Of a stretch of 64,000 nucleotides of DNA, positions 21,023-30,128 are shown piece by piece; the stretch's first letter is position 1, and every line of letters starts with the position of its first letter. The position numbers were made by a program, and so were the translations under genes. This DNA comes from Mycobacterium intracellulare ATCC 13950 (lineage in GTDB: Bacteria > Actinomycetota > Actinomycetes > Mycobacteriales > Mycobacteriaceae). The notes beneath the pieces are model-generated. The model had not been told where the DNA came from, searched no databases, and saw only the letters and a program-made list of their open reading frames with translations. Location of the stretch: contig NC_016946.1 of assembly GCF_000277125.1 (NCBI RefSeq), positions 1,736,001 to 1,800,000 on the forward strand. The letters run 5' to 3'.

Positions 21023-21844
21023 TCAGGAGTGCCGGATGTCCCGCGACCGCGACAAGGCCTGCGGGGAGAGCGCATAGATGCGTTGATCGTGCTGACCGGA
21101 CAGCACGTAGGTCTGGGTGTCGGCGAGGTGGCGTCCGGCGATACGACGAGCCCGGTCGACGTTGCCCTCCGCGATCGTCTCGGTCAGTTTGACGTGGGTG
21201 GTGAGCACGGCGCGGCGCTGAGCCAGCGACGGGTAGGTGCCCCGCGACGCACTCTCGTCGGCCCATTGCCGTTCGTGACTGGTCCACAGCGTCTCCAGGC
21301 TGCCCACGACCGCGATGATCGTGTGGTTGCCGCAGCCGCGGACGACGAGATCATGGAATTCACGGCCGATTTCGGTGAACCGGCGGCCGTCTTCGAGGTG
21401 TTCGGCCATCGACTCGTTGATCCGCGTGAGTTCGGGCACCAGCGTCTCGGCCCGGTCCGGACGGCGGGCGGCCAGCGCCGCGCAGGCGGGCTCGAGTTCC
21501 TGCAACGCCATGCCGAGATCGGCCACCTCAACGGACTCGCTCTGCAGCAACAGGCCGAGCATGTAGGCGGCGCTGGTCTTCGCCGGGGCGTGCACGACGG
21601 CACCGCCGCGGTTGCCCCGCCGCACCGACACCAGCCCCTCGGTCTCCAGGATCCGCAACGCCTCGCGCAGCGACACCAGGCTCACGTTGAACTGCTCGAC
21701 GAGCACCTCTTGGCGCGGCAGCAGGTCGCCATCGGCGAGGTCGCCGTCGATGATCTGACGACGCAACTCATCGGCTACGATTTCGGCGATCCGCGGCGCC
21801 GACAACCGGCGCCGGGCGTCGGGGCCAATTCCCAAGGCGGTCAT
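21023..21844 (-). CDS. GntR-family regulator, FadR/FCD subgroup
   Basis: The 273-residue regulator has an N-terminal winged helix-turn-helix (about residues 15-80; IVADELRRQIIDGDLADGDLLPRQEVLVEQFNVSLVSLREALRIL then EGLVSVRRGNRGG) and a helical FCD ligand domain. The latter carries metal- or ligand-site histidines in EFHDLV and, near the end, GRHLADTQ. ATG 21842-21844 fits the HTH start. It is divergent from the CaiB gene and flanks operator copy C, which is present in both orientations there. It is the best candidate for the regulator recognising the recurrent motif; this is inference. Confidence 0.85.
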   Translation of the reverse strand: MTALGIGPDARRRLSAPRIAEIVADELRRQIIDGDLADGDLLPRQEVLVEQFNVSLVSLREALRILETEGLVSVRRGNRGGAVVHAPAKTSAAYMLGLLLQSESVEVADLGMALQELEPACAALAARRPDRAETLVPELTRINESMAEHLEDGRRFTEIGREFHDLVVRGCGNHTIIAVVGSLETLWTSHERQWADESASRGTYPSLAQRRAVLTTHVKLTETIAEGNVDRARRIAGRHLADTQTYVLSGQHDQRIYALSPQALSRSRDIRHS

Positions 21845-21875
21845 CCGATCCTCGAAACAAAAGCAACTCGCTGGC

Positions 21876-21907
21876 TTAGCTATTTTAGCAGTAATGATAT
21901 AAATAGC
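21876..21907. promoter_or_regulatory. Candidate operator, copy C, double and divergent
   Basis: Perfect 7-bp arms GCTATTT (21879-21885) and AAATAGC (21901-21907) bracket the region. The right half (21889-21907) shares 14 of 19 bases with copy A. The left half read on the minus strand, CTAAAATAGCTAAG, matches copies D and E. It sits 32 nt from both the GntR start and the CaiB start, as expected for an autoregulated divergent promoter. Confidence 0.55.
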
Positions 21908-21938
21908 TTCTCTGATCGCGCGTCGATCGGAAGGGCGG

Positions 21939-24344
21939 GTGCAATTGAGCGAGCGGTCCGACAGCCGGCCGACACCGCTACACGATTTGCGTGTCGTCGA
22001 GATCAGTGACCGCATAGCGGGCAGCTACTGCGGAAAGCTGCTGCTCGACGCCGGCGCGCAGGTCTGCAAAATCGAACCGCCGCAAGGGGATTGGCTGCGC
22101 CGGTACACCGCCAGCTGTTCGCCGGTCGCCGAAGACGGCACCGCTCCTTTTTTCAGCTACCTCAACGCGGGCAAGCGCAGCATGACGTTCGCGCCCGGCG
22201 CCGAGGATTCGGCGCGCTTTCGCGCCACGCTGGGCGCCGCCGACGTCGTCGTCGTCACCGCGGGCCCGGCGCGGGCCGCGGCGATGGGGATCGACCCGCG
22301 GCAACTGCTGGAGCACTCGCCGCGAGCCGTCATCGTGACGATCTCCGATTTCGGCTGGAGCGGACCCTACGCGGACCGCGCCGCCAGCGAGTTCACCTTG
22401 CAAGCGTGGGCGGGCTCACCCGGCTTCCGCGGCGATCCCGCCGGGCCCCCGATTTCCATCGGCGGCGATCTGGGCGAGTACATGGGCGGTGTGTTCGCGG
22501 CGTTCGGCGCGCTGGCCGTGCGCCGCCGCATCGAGCGCGGCGGGCCCGGCGAGCACCTCGACCTGTCCATGCTGGAAGCGCTCACCGCGATGCAGAGCAG
22601 CGAATGGCTGCATTCGCAACTGCTGCGCGTCCCGCCGATCCGCCGCACCACCGAAGTGCCGTCGATCGAGCCCGCCAAGGACGGCTACGTCGGGATCACC
22701 ATGGTCACCGGGCAGCAGTGGCTCGACTTCGCCGCGATGGTCGAATGCCCGCAATTGGAGGAGATCGAACAGCTGCGGTTTCAGATCGGCCGGTGGCAAT
22801 ACCGCGACCTGATCCGCGAGCAGATCCATCCCTGGCTGGCCGAACGGACCGTCGCCGAAATCGTCGAGCTCGGACAGCTGTTCCGGCTGCCGATCGCCGC
22901 GCTGGGCAACGGCTCCACCATCCGGGATCTGGAATACGTGCGCCAGCGCGACGCCTTCATCCACAACCCCGCCGGTTTTCACCAGCCCCGCCCGCCGTGG
23001 TTGATGTCGGCCTGCGCGCCCGCACGCGTGGGTGCCACGCCCTCACTTGGCGAGGACGATGACGAATCGCCTTGGCGCCGTGACGAATCCGAATCCGAAC
23101 CGGCGCTGGACGGGTTACCGCTGGCCGGTGTTCGCATCATCGACCTGACCGCGTTCTGGGCCGGGCCCGCCGCGACCCACCTGCTGGCCGCGTTCGGCGC
23201 CGACGTCGTCAAGATCGAATCCATCCAGCGGCCCGACGGCATCCGCTACTCGGGCGGAATGCGCACCGACGTGGACGACTGGTGGGAGTACGGCTGGGTG
23301 TTCCACGCGATGAACACCAACAAGCGTTCGGTGACACTGGATTTGGGATCCGAGGAGGGTCGTCGCCTGTTCACCGAACTGGTCGCCGGCGCCGACGTCG
23401 TGATCGAGAATTTCTCGCCGCGGGTGATGGAGCACTTCGGCCTCACCGCCGAGGTGCTGCTTGGGGTCAACCCCAGACTGGTGTTCGCCCGGATGCCCGC
23501 GTTCGGCGTCGAGGGCCCGTGGCGGGATCGGGTCGGCTTCGCGCCCACCATGGAGCAGATCGCGGGCTTGGCCTGGGTGACCGGGCTGCCCGAGGCCCCG
23601 CCGGTGACCCCGCGCGGGGCCTGCGACCCGCTGGCCGGTGTGCACGCCGCGTTCGCCGTGCTCGCCGCGCTGAGCTTCGCCGAGCGCACCGGGAAGGGCC
23701 AGCTGGTCGAGTTGCCGATGCTGGAAACGGTGCTCAACGCCACCGCGATCCAGGCGATCGAGTCCGAGGTCTTCGGTGTGACGCTGAGCCGTCGGGGCAA
23801 TCGCGGTCACGGCACGGCGATCCAGAACATCTACCGCTGCGCCGGCGACAAGGACGATTGGATCGCCGTGACCATTCGCGACGACGCGCAGTGGCACGCG
23901 CTGGTCGACGTGATGGACCGTCCCGCGTGGTGCCGGGACGAGGCCCTGTCCACCGTTGCCGGTCGCCGGCAACGAGCCGACGAGATCGACGCCCGGCTGG
24001 CGGAGTGGTTCGCCCGCCAGACCCTTGAACCGACGGTGGAACGCCTGGCCGGTGCGGGAATTCCCGCCGCGCCGGTGGTATCGCCGTCGCTGGTCACCGA
24101 CAATCCGCAGCTGCGCGAGCGCGGGTTTTTCGAGGCGCTGCACCATGGCAGCACCGGCCTCGGTCTCTACCCGTGCCCGCCGTTCGCCCTGCTCGACGGC
24201 CAGGACCACTGGCTGCTGCGGCCGCCGCCGAAGCTGGGCGAGCACAATGAAGAGATCCTGCGCGATCGGTGCGGGCTGACCGACGAAGAACTGACACGCC
24301 TCGCGGCCAGCGGGGTGATCGGGACCCGCCCCAAGGGTCTGTAA
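21939..24344 (+). CDS. Double-length CaiB/BaiF (family III) CoA transferase
   Basis: The 801-residue protein consists of two CaiB-type halves, about 15-365 and 390-795, joined by an acidic linker (about 370-388). Each half has the LRVVEIS/VRIIDLT start, a CKIEPP/VKIESI strand and a candidate catalytic aspartate: D177 in GGDLGEYMGG and D563 in ACDPLAGVHA. A single-domain family III enzyme is about 400 residues and works as an interlocked dimer, so this chain may fold as an intramolecular dimer. It would move CoA between an acyl-CoA donor and a carboxylic acid. GTG 21939 was chosen; TTG 21945 is an alternative. Confidence 0.87.
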   Translation: MQLSERSDSRPTPLHDLRVVEISDRIAGSYCGKLLLDAGAQVCKIEPPQGDWLRRYTASCSPVAEDGTAPFFSYLNAGKRSMTFAPGAEDSARFRATLGAADVVVVTAGPARAAAMGIDPRQLLEHSPRAVIVTISDFGWSGPYADRAASEFTLQAWAGSPGFRGDPAGPPISIGGDLGEYMGGVFAAFGALAVRRRIERGGPGEHLDLSMLEALTAMQSSEWLHSQLLRVPPIRRTTEVPSIEPAKDGYVGITMVTGQQWLDFAAMVECPQLEEIEQLRFQIGRWQYRDLIREQIHPWLAERTVAEIVELGQLFRLPIAALGNGSTIRDLEYVRQRDAFIHNPAGFHQPRPPWLMSACAPARVGATPSLGEDDDESPWRRDESESEPALDGLPLAGVRIIDLTAFWAGPAATHLLAAFGADVVKIESIQRPDGIRYSGGMRTDVDDWWEYGWVFHAMNTNKRSVTLDLGSEEGRRLFTELVAGADVVIENFSPRVMEHFGLTAEVLLGVNPRLVFARMPAFGVEGPWRDRVGFAPTMEQIAGLAWVTGLPEAPPVTPRGACDPLAGVHAAFAVLAALSFAERTGKGQLVELPMLETVLNATAIQAIESEVFGVTLSRRGNRGHGTAIQNIYRCAGDKDDWIAVTIRDDAQWHALVDVMDRPAWCRDEALSTVAGRRQRADEIDARLAEWFARQTLEPTVERLAGAGIPAAPVVSPSLVTDNPQLRERGFFEALHHGSTGLGLYPCPPFALLDGQDHWLLRPPPKLGEHNEEILRDRCGLTDEELTRLAASGVIGTRPKGL

Positions 24345-24363
24345 GAGAAGTGGAGGGCATCTG

Positions 24364-24558
24364 ATGCGCGTGACGGTCGACGAAAACTTGTGCGAGGCCA
24401 ACGGCTTTTGCGAATCGCTTGCGCCGGACGTGTTCGAGCTGGGGGACGCCGACGTGGTGCAGATCGCGGACGGCCCCGTGCCGGCGCGGCTGGAAATCGA
24501 CGTGCGCGCCGCGGTGGATCAGTGCCCGAAGGCCGCGCTGCGGCTTGTCGAGGACTGA
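24364..24558 (+). CDS. Small 3Fe-4S-type ferredoxin
   Basis: The 64-residue ferredoxin has C10-x2-N13-x2-C16 and C54-P, with asparagine where a fourth cluster cysteine would be. This pattern is typical of mycobacterial ferredoxins linked to P450s, which often carry a 3Fe-4S cluster. The ATG follows GGAGGG. It lies 19 nt after the CaiB gene and faces the P450 at 24610-25854 tail to tail. It is the only ferredoxin in the window and may serve several P450s. Confidence 0.88.
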   Translation: MRVTVDENLCEANGFCESLAPDVFELGDADVVQIADGPVPARLEIDVRAAVDQCPKAALRLVED

Positions 24559-24577
24559 CTCGCCCGACGACGGCGAG
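24559..24577. terminator. Possible GC-rich stem-loop after the ferredoxin gene
   Basis: CTCGCC and GGCGAG form a 6-bp stem with a 7-nt loop, directly after the ferredoxin stop and before the convergent P450 stop. No T-run follows. A terminator role is inferred from position. Confidence 0.3.
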
Positions 24578-24609
24578 CGCCGGAACGGCGCGAGTGAGGA
24601 GTCGGGCAA

Positions 24610-25854
24610 TCAGACTCGCCCGCGCTCGCGTAGCGATATCGCCATCTCGTCGTAGATCGACATGTTGGTGGTCAGGTTGGGATGGGCGGCCTTGGCCGGG
24701 CCGATTTCGATGTCATCGCAGCGCAGCAGCAGTTCGTCGAAGACCGCGCGCAGTTCCGCACGGGCCAGCATGGCGCCCAGGCAGTGGTGCGGTCCGCCGC
24801 CCCCGAACGCCACGTGCGGGTTGGGCTGGCGGCCGATGTCGAAGACGAACGGTGAATCGAAGACTTCCTCGTCGCGGTTGGCCGAGCGCAGCATCGACAC
24901 CACCCGTTCGCCCTTGGCGATGCGCTGGCCGTCCATCTCGACGTCGACCTTCGCGGTGCGCGTCCAGTACGCCACCGGCGACGCCCAGCGCAGCACCTCC
25001 TCGACCGCGCCGGGCCGCAACGCTTCCTGCGCGCGATACCGCTCGATCTGCTGTGGATTGCGCACGAACGCCTGCAGCCCGATGGCCAACGCGTTCTTGG
25101 TGGTGTCGCTGCCGGCGAACGCCAGCACGAAGAAGAAGAACTCGAGCTCGTTCTCGGGCAAGCTGAATCGCTCGCCGTCCTCGCCGGTGATCACCGCGGT
25201 CGCGAGCGTGCTCCAGATGTCGTCGGTGGGATTGCGCCGCTTTTCGGCCGTGAGCTCCATCGCGTACCTGAACACCGAAGCGAAGAGATCGAGTTCCACC
25301 CGCCCGCTCGGGTGTGCTTCGGGCGCAAGCGCTTTCAGGATCTGGTCGAAGATGCCGAAGATTCGCGGCCGATCCTCGTCCGGGATGCCGATGATGTCGC
25401 CGATCACCGACATCGGCAACGCGTCGGCGACGTCCTCGATCCAGTCCCCGCCGCCCGCGGCCAGCAAGTCGTCGATCATCCTTGCGGCACGCGCACGGAT
25501 CCCCTCCTCGAGTTTCGCTATGGCGCGGGGATTGAACGCGTTGGAGATGAGTTTGCGGCGTCTGTTCAGCTCCGGCGGGTCCAACGTGATGATCGTCGGG
25601 AACGACGAGAACATGGCGACCGGCTGGATGAGCGGGCCGTCGGCCGCGGTGAACGACTCGGTGTCGCGGTGCAGGCGGACCGCGTGCCGGTGTTTGGTCG
25701 CCATCCAGAAATCGCGGTGCACGGTCTGGGCCACTCCCGGCGTCAGCTCGTGCCGGAACAGTGGGCTGCTGCGTCGCAGCTCGGCGAACAGGTCGTCGGG
25801 AAACCCGTTGCACCACAAAGACAGATCGGACAGGTCGACCGCTGCAGCCGTCAT
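24610..25854 (-). CDS. Cytochrome P450
   Basis: The 414-residue P450 has the I-helix AGSDTT (247-252), the K-helix E286-x2-R289 in EEVLRW, and the heme loop AFGGGGPHHCLG with ligand C358. The SANRDEEVF segment is also characteristic. It probably hydroxylates a lipid-like substrate; the family resembles mycobacterial sterol and lipid hydroxylases in its motifs, but specificity is not assignable by eye. It is divergent from the Rieske oxygenase across operator copy D and convergent with the ferredoxin. Confidence 0.92.
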   Translation of the reverse strand: MTAAAVDLSDLSLWCNGFPDDLFAELRRSSPLFRHELTPGVAQTVHRDFWMATKHRHAVRLHRDTESFTAADGPLIQPVAMFSSFPTIITLDPPELNRRRKLISNAFNPRAIAKLEEGIRARAARMIDDLLAAGGGDWIEDVADALPMSVIGDIIGIPDEDRPRIFGIFDQILKALAPEAHPSGRVELDLFASVFRYAMELTAEKRRNPTDDIWSTLATAVITGEDGERFSLPENELEFFFFVLAFAGSDTTKNALAIGLQAFVRNPQQIERYRAQEALRPGAVEEVLRWASPVAYWTRTAKVDVEMDGQRIAKGERVVSMLRSANRDEEVFDSPFVFDIGRQPNPHVAFGGGGPHHCLGAMLARAELRAVFDELLLRCDDIEIGPAKAAHPNLTTNMSIYDEMAISLRERGRV

Positions 25855-25917
25855 CGCCGGGCCCCGTTCTGCGGCGACGCACCGGGAACCGGTGAGCGCC
25901 GCGTTGACGTTCTATGC

Positions 25918-25937
25918 CTAAGATAGTAAAAATAGAG
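25918..25937 (+). promoter_or_regulatory. Candidate operator, copy D
   Basis: CTAAGATAGTAAAAATAGAG lies 64 nt before the P450 start (25854) and 24 nt before the Rieske oxygenase start (25961), so one site could control both divergent units. Confidence 0.55.
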
Positions 25938-25960
25938 CTAGTCGTCGAACTGGAGTGCTC

Positions 25961-27088
25961 GTGACGCGTACAGTTTCGGACCCGGCCCCGGAGTCGGCCG
26001 AGGACCCCTCAGAACGAGAGTTCGGGCAGGCCGGCATCGCCCTGTCGACCTACCGTTTCCCGACGGGCTGGTTCATCGTCGCCTTCGGCTCCGACCTGGC
26101 TCCCGGTCAGGTCAAGCGCGCGCACTACTTCGGTGAGGAGCTGGTGCTCTTTCGCACCGAGTCGGGCCAGGTTCATGTGATGGACGCCTACTGCCAGCAC
26201 CTCGGCGCCAACCTCGCCGTCGGCGGCACCGTGGAGGGCGAGAACATCGTCTGTCCTTGGCACGGTTGGCAATGGCGCGGTGACGGCAGCAACGCGCTGA
26301 TTCCCTACAGCAAGATCGGCTGCAAGAACAACGTCCGCATCCGGACCTATCCGAGCATGGAGTGGTACGGCTTCGTGCTGGCCTGGCACGAGCGGCACGG
26401 TCGGGCGCCGTACTGGCAGCCGCCGGTGTTGCCCGAGCTGGAGACCAACGAGTACTACCCCCTGCACCCGCACACCCAGATGCTCAACCGGGTCAAGGTG
26501 CACCCGCAGATGATCATCGAGAACGCCGCCGACCCGTACCACGTTCAGTACGTGCACAAGGCCGCCAATCCCGCCACCACCGCGTCGTTCGAGGTGTCCG
26601 GCTACCACCTACACGCCACGGTCAACGCCCATTTCGGCGGGGGCCGGGCGCAGACCTGGCTGACCCCGAACGGGCCGGTCGACGCCAAGATCATCTACGA
26701 CAACTACTCGCTGGGGCTGGGCGTGGTGCGATTCCCCAGCGAGCTGGTGGCCACCGTTCAGGTCACCGGACAGACGCCGGTCGACGAGGACTACACAGAC
26801 TACTTCTACACGCAGGCATCCGTTCGTGAGCCGGGCGACACCGGTGACGTGCCGACCGGACGCGCCGCCCGGTTCCTCGCGCTGCAGCAAGAAGTCATCA
26901 AGCAGGACTTCTTCACCTGGGAGAACATGAAGTATCTCGAGAAGCCGAATCTGGCTCCCGAGGAGGCGCACGATTACGCGGCCCTTCGCCGCTGGGCGCA
27001 CCGCTTCTACCCGGGAACGCAACCGTCGCCGTCCGATTTCGGCTACACCGCCGACGGCGCGCCGGACCCGGCGGCCGCGAAAGCCTGA
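25961..27088 (+). CDS. Rieske non-heme iron oxygenase (KshA-like)
   Basis: The 375-residue oxygenase has a Rieske 2Fe-2S site C78-x-H80 and C98-x2-H101. The mononuclear iron site is in IENAADPYHVQYVHK, with D191, H194 and H199. Layout and length resemble 3-ketosteroid 9-alpha-hydroxylase KshA, but the substrate is not established. GTG 25961 was chosen because GGAG at 25952-25955 is well spaced; a GTG at 25955 would add two residues. It opens a plus-strand series running through 30651: synthetase, SnoaL-like protein, two hotdog subunits and a DinB-like protein. Confidence 0.9.
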   Translation: MTRTVSDPAPESAEDPSEREFGQAGIALSTYRFPTGWFIVAFGSDLAPGQVKRAHYFGEELVLFRTESGQVHVMDAYCQHLGANLAVGGTVEGENIVCPWHGWQWRGDGSNALIPYSKIGCKNNVRIRTYPSMEWYGFVLAWHERHGRAPYWQPPVLPELETNEYYPLHPHTQMLNRVKVHPQMIIENAADPYHVQYVHKAANPATTASFEVSGYHLHATVNAHFGGGRAQTWLTPNGPVDAKIIYDNYSLGLGVVRFPSELVATVQVTGQTPVDEDYTDYFYTQASVREPGDTGDVPTGRAARFLALQQEVIKQDFFTWENMKYLEKPNLAPEEAHDYAALRRWAHRFYPGTQPSPSDFGYTADGAPDPAAAKA

Positions 27089-27098
27089 TGAAACCCTG

Positions 27099-28664
27099 AT
27101 GCCCGGTCCCGCCGATTTCGGTGTCGACGGTTTCACCGTGCCGGCTGTGCTGGATCGGCGGGCCGAGCAGCATCCCGACCGGGTGATGATGTCGATCGCC
27201 GGTGTCGACGTGACCTTCGAGCAGATGCGGCGGCGCTCCCGCGCGGCGGCAAACATACTGTCCGGCTTGGGCGTCGGCCGCGGCGACTGCGTGGCGTTGT
27301 TCACCGCCACCTGCCCGGAATGGGTCTACTTCTGGTTGGGCGCGGCGCGCATCGGCGCGGTCAGCGCTGCCATCAATGCCGCGAACAAGGGTGAGTTTTT
27401 GCTGCACACCCTTCGGCTGTCATGCGCCAAGGTGATCCTCACCGATGCTGAGCGGCGGCCCCGCGTCGACGAGGTCGCGGGCGGACTGAATGCGGCGACC
27501 GACGTTGTGGTGCTGGATGTTTCGCTCACCGAGGCGTTGAGTAGCACGCCGGTTCACCCGGTGGGCGACAGCCCAGCGGGCGAGGCGGACGTGGGCGTGC
27601 TGTTCTACACGTCGGGCACGACCGGACCCTCCAAAGCGGTTGCCACGACGTGGCATTACCTGTTCTCGGTGGCGGCGACCGTCGCTTCGGCGTGGGAGTT
27701 CGGCGCGGGGGAGGTGCTGTGGACGGCGATGCCGCTCTTCCATCTGAGTGCGGCGCCCAGCGTGCTGGCACCGATGCTGGTCGGTGGAACCACCGTGTTG
27801 GCGAAAGCCTTTCACCCGGCGCAGGTGTGGGATGAGATCCGCGCCCACGGCGCCGTCGGTTTCGCCGGCGCCGGCGCGATGGTCTCGATGCTGCAAAACC
27901 TGCCCGCCGATACGCGGGACGCGCAGCTGCCGCTCCGGTTCATCTCCGCCGCGCCCATCGACGCGGCCTCCTACCGTGACATCGAAAAGCGTTACGGCTG
28001 CCGCATAGTCACGATGTACGGATTGACCGAGGCGTTCCCGATCGCCCTCAAGGCCGTGGCCGACGAGGGTGTACCCGGAACCTCGGGCCGGCCCAACCCC
28101 GATTTCGACGTGCGCATCATCGACGAGCGCGGCGATCCGCTACCGGCCGGCGCCGTCGGAGAGATCGCGTGCCGGCCGAAGCGGGCCCACGTAATGAGCG
28201 AAGGCTATGTGGGCCAGGGGATGCGGGTGGACCCGCACCCGGAGTGGCTTCGCACCGGTGACCTGGGCCGGCTCGATGCCGATCAGAACCTGACCTATGT
28301 GGACCGCGTCAAAGACTCGCTGCGCAGGCGGGGCGAAAACGTCTCATCGGTCGAAGTGGAGACCGTCGTCATGCGTCACCCCGCCGTGGCCGAAGCAGCG
28401 GCCGTCGGAGTCCCCAGCGAGCTGGGCGAAGACGACATCCTGGTAGTCGTGACCCTGCGTCCCGGGGCCACACTGGACTGCGCCGAGTTGCTCGACTTCT
28501 GCGCGGCCCGGATGCCGTACTTCTGCGTGCCGCGATACGTCGAGGCGGTGGACGAACTGCCCAAGAACATCATCGGCCGCATCCGCAAAGACCTGTTGCG
28601 CAACCGGGGCGTGAGTCCGGGCGCATGGGATCGGGAAAAAGAGGGGTATATCGTTGCCCGGTAA
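27099..28664 (+). CDS. Acyl-CoA synthetase (AMP-binding family)
   Basis: The 521-residue enzyme has the P-loop FYTSGTTGPSK, the YGLTEAFP motif, RTGDLGRLDADQNLTYVDRVKDSLRRRGENVSS and a terminal NIIGRIRKDLL with the catalytic lysine. The usual GK of the last motif reads GR, with K three residues on. It would activate a carboxylate produced by the upstream oxygenases. It begins 10 nt after the Rieske gene stop. Confidence 0.9.
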   Translation: MPGPADFGVDGFTVPAVLDRRAEQHPDRVMMSIAGVDVTFEQMRRRSRAAANILSGLGVGRGDCVALFTATCPEWVYFWLGAARIGAVSAAINAANKGEFLLHTLRLSCAKVILTDAERRPRVDEVAGGLNAATDVVVLDVSLTEALSSTPVHPVGDSPAGEADVGVLFYTSGTTGPSKAVATTWHYLFSVAATVASAWEFGAGEVLWTAMPLFHLSAAPSVLAPMLVGGTTVLAKAFHPAQVWDEIRAHGAVGFAGAGAMVSMLQNLPADTRDAQLPLRFISAAPIDAASYRDIEKRYGCRIVTMYGLTEAFPIALKAVADEGVPGTSGRPNPDFDVRIIDERGDPLPAGAVGEIACRPKRAHVMSEGYVGQGMRVDPHPEWLRTGDLGRLDADQNLTYVDRVKDSLRRRGENVSSVEVETVVMRHPAVAEAAAVGVPSELGEDDILVVVTLRPGATLDCAELLDFCAARMPYFCVPRYVEAVDELPKNIIGRIRKDLLRNRGVSPGAWDREKEGYIVAR

Positions 28665-28700
28665 CGTTGCCCGTCACTGTGAGAGAGGCTGCGAAGCACA

Positions 28701-29126
28701 ATGACCATGACCTATCAGGAACAGCAGCTGCTCCATGCCGCCACCGGCCGCGCCGCCATCCTCAACCTGGACGCCCGGCACAATCGCGCCTATTCGGAGG
28801 GCGACCGCGAGCGCTGGATCGCCACCTTCCGCCATTCCGGCGCCAGCTATACCCGTGACGGCGAGGCGTTCACCGATCTGCGCGCGGCCTTCGACGGCGG
28901 CGACGGACAACGGTTGATCACGGTCGACCACGAGATCGCCGTCGACGGGGTCAACGCCGACCAACATTGCGTCGCCGTGCTTTTCGCCGCGATGTTCGAG
29001 GACACCGCGCTGCGGGCCACCGGGGTCTTCCACGACACACTGGTCTACGAGCGCGGCGGATGGTACTTCACATCCCGTACGTTGCAGTGGGATTCGGTCC
29101 CGAGCCGGCATCCGCTCGTCATGTGA
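28701..29126 (+). CDS. SnoaL/NTF2-like fold protein
   Basis: The 141-residue protein begins with a long amphipathic helix (ATGRAAILNLDARHNRAYSEGD), followed by W-I-x-T-F-R and several beta-strands ending in RGGWYFTSRTLQWDS. This is typical of the SnoaL_4 nuclear-transport-factor-2 fold, which includes ring isomerases, cyclases and dehydratases. Its role in the pathway is unknown; many act on cyclic ketones or epoxides. It lies between the synthetase and the hotdog pair, in line with a co-transcribed catabolic unit. Confidence 0.75.
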   Translation: MTMTYQEQQLLHAATGRAAILNLDARHNRAYSEGDRERWIATFRHSGASYTRDGEAFTDLRAAFDGGDGQRLITVDHEIAVDGVNADQHCVAVLFAAMFEDTALRATGVFHDTLVYERGGWYFTSRTLQWDSVPSRHPLVM

Positions 29127-29139
29127 GCGGCATCGATAC

Positions 29140-29670
29140 GTGGACCAGGATTTCAGTCAGCGGCTGGCCTTCGGCACCTACGAGGATGCGTTGCGGATGG
29201 TCGGCACGAAAAGCGAACCCCGCACCGCGGCCACCGCGGTCAGCGCCGCACGCATCCAATTGTTCGCCGCGATGGTCCGCGACGGGAACCGTTCCTATTG
29301 GGATTCCGAGTTCGCTCGTCGGCAATGGGGAGGCCTGCTCGCGCCACCCGCTTTGCTGATGGGCTGGTTGATCGCGCCGCCCTGGCAGCCCGGAGGGAGG
29401 AGGTCCGGTTCATTGATCGCCCTGCGGGTGCCGCTACCGGGCACCACATTCATCAACGCGGCCAACGAGGTTGAGTTTCCCCAACCCATCGTGGAAGGCG
29501 ACGTCCTGACCGTCGTCGACGAGCTGGTGTCGGTGTCGCCGGAAAAGCGGACCAGGCTGGGCGTCGGCCATTTCGTCGAGACGCTGGAGACCTATCGCCG
29601 CCAGGACGGCGCCGTGGTCGCCACCTCCCGCAACACCCTGTTCCGCTTCACCCCCGGGCCGCCCTCGTGA
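29140..29670 (+). CDS. MaoC-like hotdog subunit, FAS1-like dehydratase type
   Basis: The 176-residue protein has WGGLLAPPALLMGWLIAPPW followed by LPGTTFINAANEVEFPQPIVEGD, the pattern of N-terminal MaoC-like dehydratase domains. It lacks a complete D-x4-H hydratase motif and is likely the non-catalytic or partly catalytic partner of the next gene. Its stop overlaps that gene's GTG (GTGA). Such split hydratases form heterodimers in mycobacterial lipid and steroid catabolism. GTG 29140 begins the reading frame. Confidence 0.78.
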   Translation: MDQDFSQRLAFGTYEDALRMVGTKSEPRTAATAVSAARIQLFAAMVRDGNRSYWDSEFARRQWGGLLAPPALLMGWLIAPPWQPGGRRSGSLIALRVPLPGTTFINAANEVEFPQPIVEGDVLTVVDELVSVSPEKRTRLGVGHFVETLETYRRQDGAVVATSRNTLFRFTPGPPS

Positions 29671-30128
29671 CCGGCGACGGCCTGGACTTCGACCGGATCA
29701 CCGTCCCGGTCGAGCTGCCCGAGGTGGTTGACCACATCAGCTACCAGCGCGTGGTGGAGAACACCGGAGCGACGTGGGACTACTTCCCCGGCCACTTCGA
29801 CCCGGATTACGCTCAAGCTCAAGGGAATCCGACGATCTACGTCAACACGATGCACCTCGCCGGCTTCGCCGACCGCGTCGCGACCGAGTGGGCGGGGCCG
29901 CGCAGCCGCGTGGTGCGGCGCTCCATGCGGCTGACCGGGTCGGTGTACGCCGGCGACACCATGACCGGCCGCGGGCGGGCGGTGGCCAAACGGCGGGACA
30001 CCTCGGTGGACCCGCCGCGCTGCCTGGTCGACCTCGAAATCCAGGTGACCAATCAGCATGGCGCGCTGTGCTGCCCGGTCGAGCTGACGCTGCAGGTGCC
30101 CGAGGACCCGCATCACGGCGATGGATGA
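29667..30128 (+). CDS. MaoC-like hotdog subunit
   Basis: The 153-residue hotdog protein contains YFPGHFDPDYAQAQGNPTIYVNTMHLAGFAD, which resembles the catalytic region of MaoC enoyl-CoA hydratases; D and H residues are present but not in the strict D-x4-H spacing. It pairs with the preceding gene by a GTGA overlap and would hydrate an enoyl-CoA in the pathway. The last 8 nt overlap the start of the next gene. Confidence 0.78.
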   Translation: MTGDGLDFDRITVPVELPEVVDHISYQRVVENTGATWDYFPGHFDPDYAQAQGNPTIYVNTMHLAGFADRVATEWAGPRSRVVRRSMRLTGSVYAGDTMTGRGRAVAKRRDTSVDPPRCLVDLEIQVTNQHGALCCPVELTLQVPEDPHHGDG

